DNA of 64,000 nucleotides from Irpex lacteus (Eukaryota; Basidiomycota; Agaricomycetes; Polyporales; Irpicaceae). Both the position numbers and the translations under genes were made by a program. Location of the stretch: positions 124,001 through 188,000 of the forward strand of contig MQVO02000017.1 in NCBI GenBank assembly GCA_001986395.2, read 5' to 3'. Under the pieces are notes generated by a model. That model made no database searches. It saw only the letters and a program-made list of their open reading frames with translations, and was not told the origin of the DNA. Within the stretch, counting starts at the first letter, position 1; each line of letters starts with the position of its first letter. Shown here piece after piece: positions 48,079 through 59,441 of this stretch.

Positions 48079-48087
48079 GGTATATAC
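48079..48087 (-). promoter_or_regulatory. TATA-like box of copy G
   Basis: GTATATACC on the minus strand, about 120 bases before the ATG, with an ACGTTCATGACGGAGCACC stretch just upstream. Confidence 0.55.
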
Positions 48088-48617
48088 TATGGTGCTCCGT
48101 CATGAACGTGGACAAGGGACTGCTTACAAGAGGACGTTCGGAAGTTGAGAAGAATCGATACTGGAACGTTGACAGGTCATGCCTTCCTGGTTCCTGTGAA
48201 GAGATGATATTAGCCGTTCCTTGTCGTGGACTCATTTTTGTTCACTCGCAAAGTTGAAAACACAAGTCTTTTGACTACGTCAAAATAGCTGCGGTCTTAC
48301 CAAGACCGTATGCTCTTTCCCTCTAAAGACTCACAGGTGACGTGAAAGTGGCTGCTGGAACGGGAGTTCTGCTGCACTATTCGTATTTCCACCTGCCTAA
48401 CAAAAGCGTGTCAGCCAGCTCTCGTTCTCTAGGCCTGTCAAATAGATTGGACGTACCGTATCAAGGCATCCGCTGACTGTAAGCTGTACCAGCATCACAT
48501 CTCCGGAGTCAGCAGACCGCCTCGCCAGGCGTAGCTGTGTAATGCATGAACGTCGTGAGTTCGAGACACGCTGCAGTCGTGCGTATGCCTGCTCAAAAGC
48601 TGTCAGATACGGTTGGT

Positions 48618-49208
48618 CTGCGCGACGGAAATGAAAACGAAATGAAAACTGGAACCGCCTCGTACCTATCCAGTTCATCGCAGTCGTTCAGCGATGGTAC
48701 ACTGTGGGTATCAGATCGATTACTGGTGCACACGTGACGACTCTGTGTAGCCTTCAGGCCCTTCACTGGTTTGGTAAAACAAAAAGAAAGCCTGAGTGAA
48801 AACCAGGAACGCCGTTGAATGAATCCGTCATTTCACTCTGCGTACTTCTGTCAGCAGGTAGTGCCGGCGATTTGAGCGTATATCTGGTTGAACTTTCTGA
48901 TATGAGGTTCGTCAAGAATGCGCAGTATAACAGGCCACGTACTTGTAGAGGTCGAGGATTATAAACGCAATACAGACAGAAGTGATGTCGTTAATATCAA
49001 CTGTTATAAGTTGTTGATTATTGTTTTCGAACACTTATACAGCAAGAAATGGGACAAACGGCCGGGGCAAAGGCACAGTAGACATTGGGGGCGGGTGTGT
49101 GCGTACGGGGTGGAGGTGCTCGTACCGAGAAGGGCTCGAGCAGGCATAGGGCCAGCCAAGCCCGGTTTATTTTTTACGTGAAGAGCCGTCGCTCTAGAGG
49201 TAGACATG
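48618..49208. repeat. Block nearly identical to 61884-62474
   Basis: 591 bases of module 2 shared almost base for base with unit I, two units away. The intervening unit H is clearly different at the same place. Confidence 0.85.
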
Positions 49209-49454
49209 ATGTGTGAGTATCACTGCTAGAGCACAAGAGCATTAAGGTTCATTTGGACCACCGAGTGCCCTCCTCCTGCAATCTAGCGAAGATCAGTCGT
49301 CATAGCCGGCCAAAGTTTCGTCGAGAACGCACCTGTAATCAGCCACGCCACCTCGATCTTGTCCGGCTCCACGCATCCGACTTTGAATAGATATTCGGAT
49401 TCCACTATTCGTGCGGTTACATGTGCATCGAGAGAGGATAGAACATCGCCAAAC

Positions 49455-49515
49455 ATCCTTTCCGAACGCTCGTACCGACGACTGCTAGTTGCCGGGATGA
49501 ACGATCGGAAAGGAT
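49455..49515. repeat. CCTTTCCG inverted repeat, unit G-H copy (extended)
   Basis: Outer stem ATCCTTTCCG/CGGAAAGGAT. A 6-base insertion near the loop lengthens the inner stem (CCGACGACT facing AGTTGCCGG) while keeping the reading frame. Confidence 0.75.
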
Positions 49516-49734
49516 GGTTGACAAGGAGAAGGAGTATGGTTGTGTCCATGTGTCAGGTATAAATCAACGAGACCCGGACGAGGGCAGCTTGGAATGGAAT
49601 ACTAGAAAAGGGGTACGTATTGTCGGTTAAAATCGAGTTGAGTACGACTTGAAGGGACTGCATGTTGTGCAAAAGTCAGTAACTGTGACAGATAACAGTC
49701 TACGCACTTTCCAATTCTGAATTATAAGCTTCCG

Positions 49735-49989
49735 TCAAATCCTCCGCGTCAGAATCCTAGCTATCGTTCTCCACCTCGAGTCCGCGATGTGGCCTGCAGT
49801 TACCAGATCGCCGACGATTTTCGATCTGGCTATCGTTCTATCATCGTACGGCAAGAGTTGTTTCAATACCCAAAAGACTTCTGCGTGCTCGTAGACAGTG
49901 TGGCGAGCATGGAGGCGCGGTCGTGCGAGGGAGAGTGTCCAGAACGATAGGAAGGAAGAGGTGATAAGTGTCAAACGCCCGATCAGCAA
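49735..49989 (-). CDS. Upstream exon candidate of module 2, unit G-H
   Basis: An 84-residue open frame whose later part reads VYEHAEVFWVLKQLLPYDDR and IVGDLVTAGHIADSRWRTIA. Unit I has the related frame CRRVLEGRQNRKAEVVGDLV followed by TDSRWRTMAEL (about 63030-63140). A conserved donor (MNVLT|GTAAGT) lies upstream near 50028, so this may be an internal exon of a module 2 gene starting there. No family recognised. Confidence 0.4.
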   Translation of the reverse strand: MLIGRLTLITSSFLSFWTLSLARPRLHARHTVYEHAEVFWVLKQLLPYDDRTIARSKIVGDLVTAGHIADSRWRTIARILTRRI

Positions 49990-50028
49990 AGGCTAATAAG
50001 AGTGGTAAGACTTGTACTTACCGTGAGA

Positions 50029-51119
50029 ACATTCATTTAGTTACTTCCCGGCTAGCTCACAGGCGCCCACAAGCAATCACCGACCTCGACGACCATGGCC
50101 AACTCACGTCGCTGCGTTCGATCTCCCCCAAGGCCTCAAAATTGTGAGCTCAACAGCAGGGAGACAGGTCCACGCGCAAATCTCAAGACAATAATACCCG
50201 CGATGAAGAAACTCGACTACAACGAGCAACACGGGCTGCTTCTCTCGTCGTCATTCGTATCGACAATCGTCGACGTGGGTGGCGACGAGGGATGCAGCTC
50301 TTTGGATCTCACACACCACTGGCCTCGGAGAACGCAACCGAGAGGGAGGTGTACGACTGGGATGGGAGGGAATTGGGTCGGGTGAACCCGCCGGGAGGTG
50401 GTTGGGGAGAGTGAAGGTGTGTTTACATTGGCTCCGTTGCCCAAAAGCACCTCGTTGGTTGCGCTCTACATAGAAATGAATACTATGCACCCTGTCATCC
50501 AGCCCCAGTCTCACGTCCCACGCACATCGCCAACGCCGTGCTCGACTTATCCTCTGTATTCTGTTGGCCACGATTGTTCTCTCCAACGGCCGACAAGGAA
50601 TCTAGGCTTGGTCTGATCGTGTAATTTGAAGGTCTTCATGTCCAAGTCTATGTTGGTCGACTTCCAGAGGCTATGGTATCGAATATCGACGCGAGCGATT
50701 CATAGTGGAGTTGGTAATGGTGGATGGGAGCTGAGGTGGACGTGAAGTCGACGTAAGGAGGGATAAAATATGTTGCTCCAGCTGAGGATGTGAGTGCTCA
50801 CCATAGCTCCTGGTAGCTTGTAACGGTGAGTTATCTATTGTGTCTGTCATCAACCTACTCGACAGGTAGCACGCTGAGACATGCATTTTAGCCCGGCTCG
50901 AAGATACGTGTGAAGCCCGCCGTCCGTGCTATAGTCATCGCTGTCCCCGTCAGTCTTGTGCCATCGAGTTCCGTCATCTGAAAAGGTGTCGGCCGGCGGT
51001 CTCATGAAGAAACCAAGTGGAAGTGGGGATGATTTCAATGGACTGCAACGTCGGTAGGCTCCAGGAAGGAGATGTGGCGAAAGAAGAGGATGGTGCAATC
51101 AGTCGAGGATCAAGAATGT
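50029..51119. other. Middle section, unit G-H
   Basis: Contains the donor ATGAATGTTCTCACG|GTAAGT on the minus strand near 50020-50035, the near-palindrome and overlapping open frames on both strands (50095-50385 plus starting MANSRRCVRS; 50251-50586 minus). Strand of coding undecided. Confidence 0.3.
50242..50291. repeat. Near-palindrome, unit G-H copy
   Basis: CTCTCGTCGTCATTC and GGGTGGCGACGAGGG arms around CGACAATCGTCGACG. Confidence 0.7.
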
Positions 51120-52050
51120 GTCTAAGGTACGTTTGACCTTCTCTAAGACATATCCAATGTACATGTTTGGTGGGCTTCCCAGTGCCACTTCCATCCAGTT
51201 ATGGATTATTGTCTCTACGCCGACTACGCTCCCGTCAACAGTGCGCCTTGGACCTCTCGTGTTCACCACAAAATAGTCTCTTTCCATCGCACTGCCCCCA
51301 TCTCCATTCATGTTCGTCTTCCGTCCTCCTCCTTACCCACATCGCCTTACTCTCAACTCATCGACTCGGAGCATCCACAGAGCTGTCGACGCGGGCGTTG
51401 TGGTTCGCGGCGTCGACGTCCTCGTCCATTCTGCACAATTTCCAATATCTCACGTATACGTTGTTGTTTCTCGGTCTCTGCGGTCTCTTATTCGGCTCTA
51501 CCTTCGTCTCCATCGCCGTGATCGCCTACCGATCACCTCTCGATCGCGCCACATAGTACGCATCCAGGCACCCTCACCCTCTCCAAGATCAATCGGGAAA
51601 CTCTGCTGGCCATGTTCCTGGATCTTACTCAAAGTCCTGCAACGCGATGTTCCCTTGGATACCACACTCAAACGGCTGACTTGTTTGGCAGGTACGCATC
51701 GTAGTATGTGCGCTCGTGATTCTGTCAACTACTTATGATGATTGAGGCAGCCTAGCCAAGTGCCTGAATCCCGCCCGTCGATCCTCAATGAACGGTCGAT
51801 CCTTTCGGGAATGCTACGGTTGCTCGAGTCTCATAGTGACGGCAACATACTGTGTTTTACGGAACGATTCAGCACAGGTAAAGCAACAGATCACTGATAA
51901 GTGACGCATAATGCGTCGACGTTCATAGCTTACTCAAGAGCATCATGCACGTCTCTCATTACCGTTGTAGGTTACGATCGACTCAGGATGTATACATGAC
52001 CTTCGAGATGACGCGCGCGCGGATGTGAGATTCGACCAATGGCATCGCTA
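51120..52050 (+). other. Module 3, unit G-H
   Basis: The frame KINRETLLAMFLDLTQSPAT ... ADLFG ends at AG|GTACGC (51691). After the acceptor GATTGAGGCAG (51750) the phase-matched continuation is open (SLAKCLNPARRSSMNGRSFR) and runs to a possible donor CAG|GTAAAG near 51879. A further block, CVDVHSLLKSIMHVSHYRCR (about 51912-52000), aligns with D-E (CVDIHSLLKSIMHVS) and H-I (WCVDVHNIIMYASCP). The most gene-like plus-strand copy. Product unknown. Confidence 0.4.
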
Positions 52051-52379
52051 CAATAGGTGACTAGTACGTCTTGCTCGTCTCGTTCGCCTTCTGACAGACA
52101 GAAATACTTAGGTTACGGCGAAGGAAACAAGATGTGTTCGTGAGTGCTATACATATTCTCACCTAACCGTGTAAAGGCCTCGTCGCACTTTGTACGAACT
52201 TCTTGAGCTCGCTCAATATGAGGCTGCGGGCCCATCCAACCGTTGCTGCGTTTCATGCAGAGACATTGATATCCTTTGATAGCATTTAATACCCGGCATT
52301 GGCAAGTCGAAGATGGTCTCGAGTGCGATGAAGATACACTACCACGGGAATGCAAGCACAATACTCTACGACTCGCCGG

Positions 52380-52711
52380 TTATCGCGCAGTGATGGATTG
52401 AGGGACAAGTCGATTTTGAGTGAGGTATCGAACGTTCTCGTTCGGCTGGAAGAAGCTTCGTCGGATGGGAGGGGGCGTACAGGGGGTCGTCAATTCCATT
52501 GCGAACGAGTATATTTGGTCTGTCATTGAATGTAAATATGCTTTTGTTTCGTGGCGTACATAGTATTGCAACAATATTGTGTATCATGATGCCGGACGGC
52601 GCGGCCATGAAACATCTCGAGATAAATTCGGTCTTGCTCGCGGCACTCCGTGATAATCTCATAGATCTGGATACTTCACTAAAAATTGATTATGTGCGTG
52701 GCAACTGGTAG
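52380..52711 (+). other. Module 3 distal exon candidate, unit G-H
   Basis: The frame LRDKSILSEVSNVLVRLEEA shared by the beta flanks. A second plus-strand frame (52499-52711) ends about 100 bases before the F-box stop. Confidence 0.35.
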
Positions 52712-52813
52712 AGGAACTGAGCCCATAGCCGTTGTATGCTGTGCAAAGGTATAACTGTTAACTGTATGTTGGCGGGGACGGCTAATAGGCTTGAGATAAC
52801 GACGCACATGTGT

Positions 52814-54683
52814 TTAGTGTACATTCATCCATCTCTTCTTCTTGAGCTGCCGTTGCAGCATTTGTGAGCTCAAGTATCCGCCCCAATAGTCCTCAGACTG
52901 TTCGTCTTCCCAGGTGTCGATACGGCCTGCCAACTTGATATCAGTACTGCGGGAGTGGGAACGATGAAACACACGACGCACCGTTAGGTTCTAGTGTGAC
53001 CGGACCTACGCCTACTGCTTCAATTTTGCGCTCCTCCTTCGGATTCTCGTACGCGAGCACAAGATCGATAGTTTCTTTTGCGAGGGTAAGCACTTCAAGG
53101 AAAGGTTTCAGGGACTCTTGCAGACGGTCGGAGGAGTCAAACAGCACGACAAGGGCGCGGATGGTGGGATGGGTCCTGGCGTGGTTGACCAGAGCATCGA
53201 AGTTGACAGGAAGTGTGCCATAGAAAGAGTTGTTGATGTATGCGTACATGCCCACCACGCTCAGGGCGAAGGCCGACCGGTACGTGTAGGCTGATGTTTC
53301 TTCGAATACAAAATGGAATGGATACAGGTCCATGGTTGTCGCTTGCTCCGAGACGTCGAAGTCTGCAAAAGCGCTCGATGTCAATATGGGAAGCGAATAG
53401 CGCCACTGATCATTCGATGCTCACCGATGAACACGTCACAATATTTCTTGTCGTCCCACAGCAGCGTCATGAACTTGATCATCCACATGCGTTCCTCGTC
53501 GCTGAGCCGGTGCAGCGGGCAGTTCGGGTTCATCATCAGAGCTGTCAAAGCGAGATGGAGAGAGTTGGTGCAGACTCCCAAGACCTGAATTCTCAGAGAG
53601 AGTGGTCTGCGTTGACAGGTGATTGTATTGGGGGCGTGTGGTAGTGATGGAGCCATCTGTCCATCCCATGTTACGTGCAAAAACTCGATCGCCGTCGCAC
53701 GAGAAAAGTGTTTGATGTATTTGGTAACATGGTAGAATGAAGGCATATGCAAATAGCCGATTGCAATCTGGCTTTGCAGGAATGAGCTCGGTAAGACTAT
53801 AGACGATGATGGTATACCCCAGTGTGGTGTGTCAAGCTCCGCACGGCTAAAGCCGTCTGGGACGGGGCCATCAATGGATAACTCTTCGAGCTTGTCTTGG
53901 ATGGCGGGAAGATAGAGAAGATGGAGAAAAGACCTTCGGCTCTTGTAGTCTTGGCAAACCGCTATGTCATGAATGAGCTGGTTCACCGGCGTAAGTCTCG
54001 GACACCCTCCGACGACGTATCGTCGGAATATCTCCGCGTCCTCGTAAGATTTGATCTCCAGAGTCCTATCAGAGAACATATACCGCCGACACCTGTTTGC
54101 CCAGAAGAGACAGACGAGGGAGCACTGTTTGAGGTCGGTCAGGATATCCTTCGTGCTTGATTGCCCTCGATTCCGTTCAAGATACTTTCCGCTTTCATAC
54201 TTCCGCTGCGAAGCACGATTGACGTTGACGTAGAATAGGATGTTTTCGAAGAGTTCGGGGGGCACGCGGGCAGCGAGCGATCTCACTGCCTACGAGTAGA
54301 AGCAATCAATCTCGCTAGCAAGAGAAACATGCCCTGCTTAATTGCGCACTCACCTCACTCTCCATTGTTGCCTTCACCTCCTCCACCTCCACTAATCCTG
54401 TATTTGCATACGAGATTAGTTCGCCCGTATATGGTGACATATGTAACATTGTCCGCCCCGACTAAGTGTACCAGAAAACAGCTGCTATCAGTAGAGGTAG
54501 AACACGGATTGGCGGTGTACTCACCGCGGGTTTCCTCGCGTTAAACCTCATAGAATTCTGACGCAAGCGTGATGGCCGAATAAATTGATGGGGAATTATT
54601 GTATCTTGATCGGGTGCTTGGTGAGAACGTTGGTGACGGCTGTGGCGACGAAACAGAGGGTGGAGGTCGAAGGGGGGAGACAT
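52814..54683 (-). CDS. F-box protein, copy H (type I-like, altered first exon; beta C-terminus)
   Basis: Exons at 54525-54683, 54354-54461, 53425-54289, 52982-53362 and 52814-52926 join to 541 residues. At the usual start the family ATG is AAG (AAGATACAA against ATGATACAA in copy A), so the ancestral start is lost. An in-frame upstream ATG (MSPPFDLHPLFRRHS) after the TATA box gives the coordinates here. The alternative is the later ATG at 54551 (MRFNARKPA), giving 497 residues. Exon 2 is SGRTMLHMSPYTGELISYAN. The F-box reads VPPELFENILFYVNV ... CSLVCLFWANRCRRYMF. Exon 5 is GRIDTWEDEQSEDYWGGY. Predicted SCF substrate receptor; the N-terminus is the uncertain part. Confidence 0.75.
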
Positions 54684-54736
54684 TGAGTGAGAGTGACGAG
54701 GGACTAGGATGGCGCCGCAAAGATCGATGGAGGCAC

Positions 54737-54746
54737 GATATATATG
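54737..54746 (-). promoter_or_regulatory. TATA-like box of copy H
   Basis: CATATATATC on the minus strand, at the conserved type I promoter position, about 55 bases before the upstream ATG. Confidence 0.55.
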
Positions 54747-54959
54747 CGCATCCCAATGTCCCGCTATGAACGTGGGAGGGGAACCGCTCCCACAAGGACG
54801 TACGGAAGCTTCGATGCTGGAACGTAGGCAGGTCATGCCTTCCTCGTTCCTGTGAATAGATGGTATCAGCCGCTCCTTGCGAGTCGTTGACTCAGGTGAC
54901 TCAGTCGCAGAACCAAGGCTCTCTGCTACGCCAAGATAGTTCCGTTCTCGCCAACAGTC

Positions 54960-56295
54960 CATGCGCTTCCGTTCTAAGGATTCAAGAGCGATGTTAGGAC
55001 CGATTCATGTACGGGCGTCCTGCTGCACAGCTCACATTTCCATCTGTAAGTGCCTATCAAAATCGTGTCAAGTAGCTCTCGCACTCGAGGCCTCACATAT
55101 GGATTCTACGTACCGCATTCCCGCGCTCAGTGAGTTTCGAGCATATTGAATCCGCGATATGGAAGTCAGCAGACCCACTCGCCAGGCGTAGCTGTGTAAT
55201 GCATGAACGTCGTGATTCTGGACACGCTGTAGATGCCTGGTCAGAAGCTGTCAGATGTGGTTTACTGCGCGACGGAAATGAAGATTTGAACGGCCTCTTA
55301 CCCATCCAGCTCATCGCAGCAGACGAGAAACGGTGCACTGTGGGTATTAGATCGATTACTAGTACACATGTGACGACTCTTCGTAGTCTTCGCGAGAAGA
55401 AAGTATATTCTGGCAAATGAATGAAAACAAGGAACACGGTTACATACACCCGTCATTTCGCTCTGCATACTTCGGTCAGCAGGTAGTGCCGGCGACTTGA
55501 ATGTATATCCATCTAGTTGAACGTTCTGACATGAGCTTCGTCAAGAACGCGTAGATAGCAGGACACGTACTTGTAAGAGGTCGATGGTTGTGAACTCGAA
55601 ACAGTCAGACGTAATGTCATTGATGCAGACCGCTAGAAGTTGCTGAGTATCGTTTTCGAGCCACCATACAGCCCAGGAGATGCTCCAAGCAGCCGGGGGA
55701 AAGACACAGTCAACATCGAAGGAGAATGTGAGTATGTGGGGTGGCGATGCTCATACCGTGAAGAGCTCAATCAGGTCTAGGCTAAACAAGTCCGGAATTA
55801 TCTTTGACGGTAAAGAACCACCGTTCCAGTAGTGAACATGCTGTGTGAGTATCACTGCTACACCAGTAGCGCATTAAGGTTCATTCGGACCACCGAGTGC
55901 CCTCTCTGCAAACGATCAGTCGCCACAGCCAGCCAGAACTTCGTCGAGAACGCGCCTGTAATCAGCTCTGCGACCTCTATATCGCTTGGCTCCACGCGTC
56001 CGAACTTGAGTAGATACTCGGATTCTTCCCTTCGTACGGCTACATGTGCATCGAGAGAGGACAGAATATCGCCAAACGTCCTTTCCGAACGCTCGTACCG
56101 ACGACTGCCAGTTGTCGGGCTGAACGATCGGAAAGGATGACTGGCAGTGGGAATGGGGGTCAGGTATAAGTCGACGAGACCCGGACGAAGGCGGCTTGGA
56201 ATCGAATACTGGCAAAGGGGTACGGATTGTCGTTCTACGTAGTTTAAATTGAGTTGAGTACGACTCGAAGTGACTGCATGTTGTGAAAGAGCCAT
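54960..56295 (-). pseudogene. Module 2, unit H-I
   Basis: The 5' block runs from about 56295 to 55952 (HPFRSFSPTTGSRRYERSER, TFGDILSSLDAHVAVRREES) and ends at ACAG|GCGCGT, a GC donor. Other blocks are WLENDTQQLLAVCINDITSD ... TIDLLQ, ending at GTACGT (55571), and DVHALHSYAWRVGLLTSISR near 55150-55210. After the next GTACGT the exon reads RWKCELCSRTPVHESVL and stops near 54980. Reading is good block by block, but I could not join all blocks without a stop. Confidence 0.4.
56080..56136. repeat. CCTTTCCG inverted repeat, unit H-I copy (extended)
   Basis: CCTTTCCGA/TCGGAAAGG outer stem plus an inner CCGACGACTG facing CAGTTGTCGG, the longest stem in the array. Confidence 0.75.
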
Positions 56296-58019
56296 TGACT
56301 GTGATAGATGAAAATTTCACGCACTTTCTAATTCTGAATCATCAGCTTCTGCCCAATCCTCCGCGTCAGAATCCTAGCTATCGTTCTCCACCTGGGGTGC
56401 GTGGTGTGCAAGCAGGTCATAAGAGGACCTTCGAGTCTTCATATCATTCGACCGTCGTAAGACAAGATTCGTTTTGGCGTCCAAGAAGCTTCTGCGTGCT
56501 CGTTGAGAGTGTGGCATGCATGGACTCGCGGCCGTGCGAGGTGTCCAGAACGACATGAAGAAAGAGGTGATAAGTGTCAAACGCCCGATCAGCAAAGGCT
56601 AGTAAGAGTGGTAAGACTTGTACTTACCGTGTGAATATGTGTTAGTTACTTCCCTGCTAGCTAAGAGGCGCCCACTAGCAATTACCGACCTCGACGACCA
56701 TGGCCAACTCACGTCGCTGCGTTCGATCTCCCTCAAGGGCTAGAAATTATACGCAGGAGCAAAGAGGATCAGGCCTCCATCTAAGCTTCTAGACCTAATC
56801 TCACATTAAAAGACGATTCTGACGGCACGGGCTGCTGCCCTCATTGCCATCCGTATCGACGATCGTCGACGTGGGTGACGACGAGGGATGCAGTCCTCTT
56901 GTACCATGCTCCACGGTCTAAGGTATACGTAGAGGGACGGGGCAATGGATACTTATAGTGGTCTGGGTCGCGTGGATAAGTTGGGAGGTCGTTATACAGG
57001 TGCGTCGCCTGTTTCGTTCCTCCTCGACGCGTTGTTGAGTCAGGTCTAGATAGCAGTGCATACTGCAATACAGGCTCACCTCCGAAATATCCCGCACAGA
57101 CATGAGGCCTCAAATCTGCTCGCCATACCAGTCTCGTCACAGTTCTCGACTTCCACAGTCCGTGTTTCCCGATGATCAAACTCCCCATTCCCGTAGTCGA
57201 CACGCTATCTAGACTTATTCGTAACGCCTGACGCCAATGTCAACTTGCCAAATGGGAAGCCGATAAAGCATCGAGTGTCGACGTCAGCATTCACGAAGGT
57301 AGACTAGCATAACAGGCGGAGACGGGATGAGGTCGAGGTAGATGGAAAGGGGTGCGGATGCATATGGAGTGCCTCGCACACAGGTACGCTCAAGTCTCCT
57401 GTTTTCCACGCTTATGACTGCTCACAGGAAGGGCATATCCTGAACATGGTCGTCCATCGCCATTACAGCGCAAGACTCTACCCCCTCCCATCGTTCATGC
57501 CTACTCTCGTCTCGAGTGATCTACTTGTCCTTCTTTTTGCCAGTTTGTGGGTCAAGATTGCATCCTGGAGACCGACCGAACGCAATGATTACGAACACAG
57601 ACAGGATAAGAGTTGGCTGTGCGGCGGGTCCGCTACAAGTGGCCATCGCTTGCTGTTTATCAGCCGTCCTCTGCTCTTTTTGGTTCATGCTGTCATCCAC
57701 CCGGCGCATCAGGACCGTTCACGGATTATGCGTAGTCGATACCCTCCTCTTGCTTCCTCAACACTGTTCGCGCAGATCACCCGATCCATTCAAATACTCA
57801 TCTCTGAGTCTACCCCCTAGAATCTGTCAACACGCGAACACTATCTCCAGAAGACGACTACGATGTCAACGACACTCTCTGCCATTATAACGGGTTCAGT
57901 CCTCGGTCCTGGTCCTGTCCGCATTCGCATCTACTGCTCCAGGTCCAAGTTGTATGAAAGGTACTATTTTGCATGCATATAGACTTTCTTAGATGCAAAT
58001 TGAAGTGTTATCATCGAGT
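56296..58019. other. Middle section, unit H-I
   Basis: A minus-strand frame 57203-56841 is open for 120 residues (LYNDLPTYPRDPDHYKYPLP) and conserved in units B and I. Plus-strand sequence starting near 56700 (AAFDLPQGLEIIRRSKEDQA) is conserved too but stops. 57230-57430 repeats 12970-13260. Confidence 0.35.
56838..56887. repeat. Near-palindrome, unit H-I copy
   Basis: CCCTCATTGCCATCC and GGGTGACGACGAGGG arms around the perfect CGACGATCGTCG. Confidence 0.75.
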
Positions 58020-58644
58020 ACTCGATGACCTCAAGCACGCTGCCACCGGCGCCTGAAAAATTGCCTTATGAGGCAATCAGACCACCACTACGCCGAGGTT
58101 CGTGGTGTATGTGCAACTCCCAACCTCACGCACATGCTCTGTCTCATCCAGCTCTACGTCCCTCTTCGTCTCCATCGCCGTGATCGTCCACCGATCACTA
58201 GTCACTCGTCGATCACCCTTCGTTCGCACCACACACGCACCGAGGAACACCTACACCCCTCCAAGATCGATCGGGAAGCCCTCTCGTTCCAAGCCTGGAT
58301 AATATTTCCCCGGATACGCCACGCTCAAGAGGCCTACCGGTTTGATGACCGCAAGCAGGTCCGCATCGTGGTATGTACGCTCACGATGCTTCCAACCATG
58401 CTAATTGAGACAGTATCTGATGACTCCTGCCTGTCAATCCCTCAATGGACCGTCAATCTTCTCGACGATGCTGCGGTCGGTCGAGCCATGTACTAGCGGT
58501 AATACACTGTGTTTGCGGAACGATTCAGCACGGTGGTGCGTCGACGTTCATAATATTATCATGTACGCTTCCTGTCCCATTGTATGTCGAAATCGACTCC
58601 GGGTCTATGCATGGCCGTTCGAGATGACGTGTTCGTGGGTGTGA
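58020..58644 (+). other. Module 3, unit H-I
   Basis: KIDREALSFQAWIIFPRIRH ... FDDRKQ ends at CAG|GTCCGC (about 58358). After the acceptor ATTGAGACAG (58411) the in-phase continuation reads YLMTPACQSLNGPSIFSTML and later WCVDVHNIIMYASCPIVCRN, ending at a stop at 58644. The alignment of this frame with D-E and A-B is the best evidence that module 3 is protein-coding. The upstream part is shortened relative to the other units. Confidence 0.4.
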
Positions 58645-58949
58645 GATTAGACCATTGGCATTGCTACGGTAGCTATAGGTGCCAAGTCGTGCGTCTTGTC
58701 CGTCTCGTTCGCCTTCTGACAAACAGCGACACTCAGGTCGACTGCGAAACAAACAAGATTTGTTCTTGAGTGCTATACTCTGACATATGCTCACCGAACC
58801 GTGAAAAATCCTGTACGCGTTTCTCGGATTTGTTCAATATGAGACCGTCGGCCTATCTGGCCGTCGCTACATCTCGTGCAGAGGCTTTATGGCCTCAGAT
58901 GGCATTTGAGACCAGGCGCTGACAAGCTGCAGCTGGTTTCGGACTAGGA

Positions 58950-59120
58950 TAAGGAGGCGTCGCCACGGGAACACGCGCGCAATGCTCCTTTGTCGTGCAG
59001 TCCTATATTGAGGGAGAAGTGGATTTGTAATGAGGTAGTGGACGTACTTGTTTGGCTGGAGGAAGCTTCGTGGGAGGATAAGGGGCGTACAAGAGAGTGT
59101 GAATTCCATTGCGAATGACT
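58950..59120 (+). other. Module 3 distal exon candidate, unit H-I
   Basis: The frame VVDVLVWLEEASWEDKGRTR, the same segment as in the other beta flanks. Confidence 0.3.
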
Positions 59121-59441
59121 CGGAGTATGTTTAGATTTTCGATGAGTGTAAATGTGCGTGCTACCTATGTAGTATCGAAACAATATCGTCCATAATGTCG
59201 GAGAGCGTGGTCATGTTATGAAACAGCTCGGGACGTATTTGGTCCTGCGTAACAATGGTACATAGCAAGTTTAAGATCTAAGTACTGAGCCATGAATCGA
59301 CGGTGTGGCTGTGGAGCGTAGCGACTAGCCGACGTGGCTCGATTATCCGAGGCGATAGACGTTGCATGCTGTGTGAGGGATTTGATCGTTCACCGCACGC
59401 TCGTTAGGATGTCCAGTGCTGCAATGCGGATGTACACGCCG

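Larger units (their letters stand above)
48290..49549 (-). pseudogene. Module 2, unit G-H
   Basis: The 5' block 49333-49549 reads MDTTILLLLVNHPFRSF..., RRYERSERMFGDVLSSLDAH and VEPDKIEVAWLIT, ending at ACAG|GTGCGT. Further blocks are VFENNNQQLITVDINDITSV near 48980-49040 and THDVHALHSYAWRGGLLTPE near 48500-48560. The expected exon after the GTACGT donor near 48457 begins RWKYE and stops. Some frames are interrupted, so the gene may be dead, although the first block is clearly protein-like. Confidence 0.4.
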
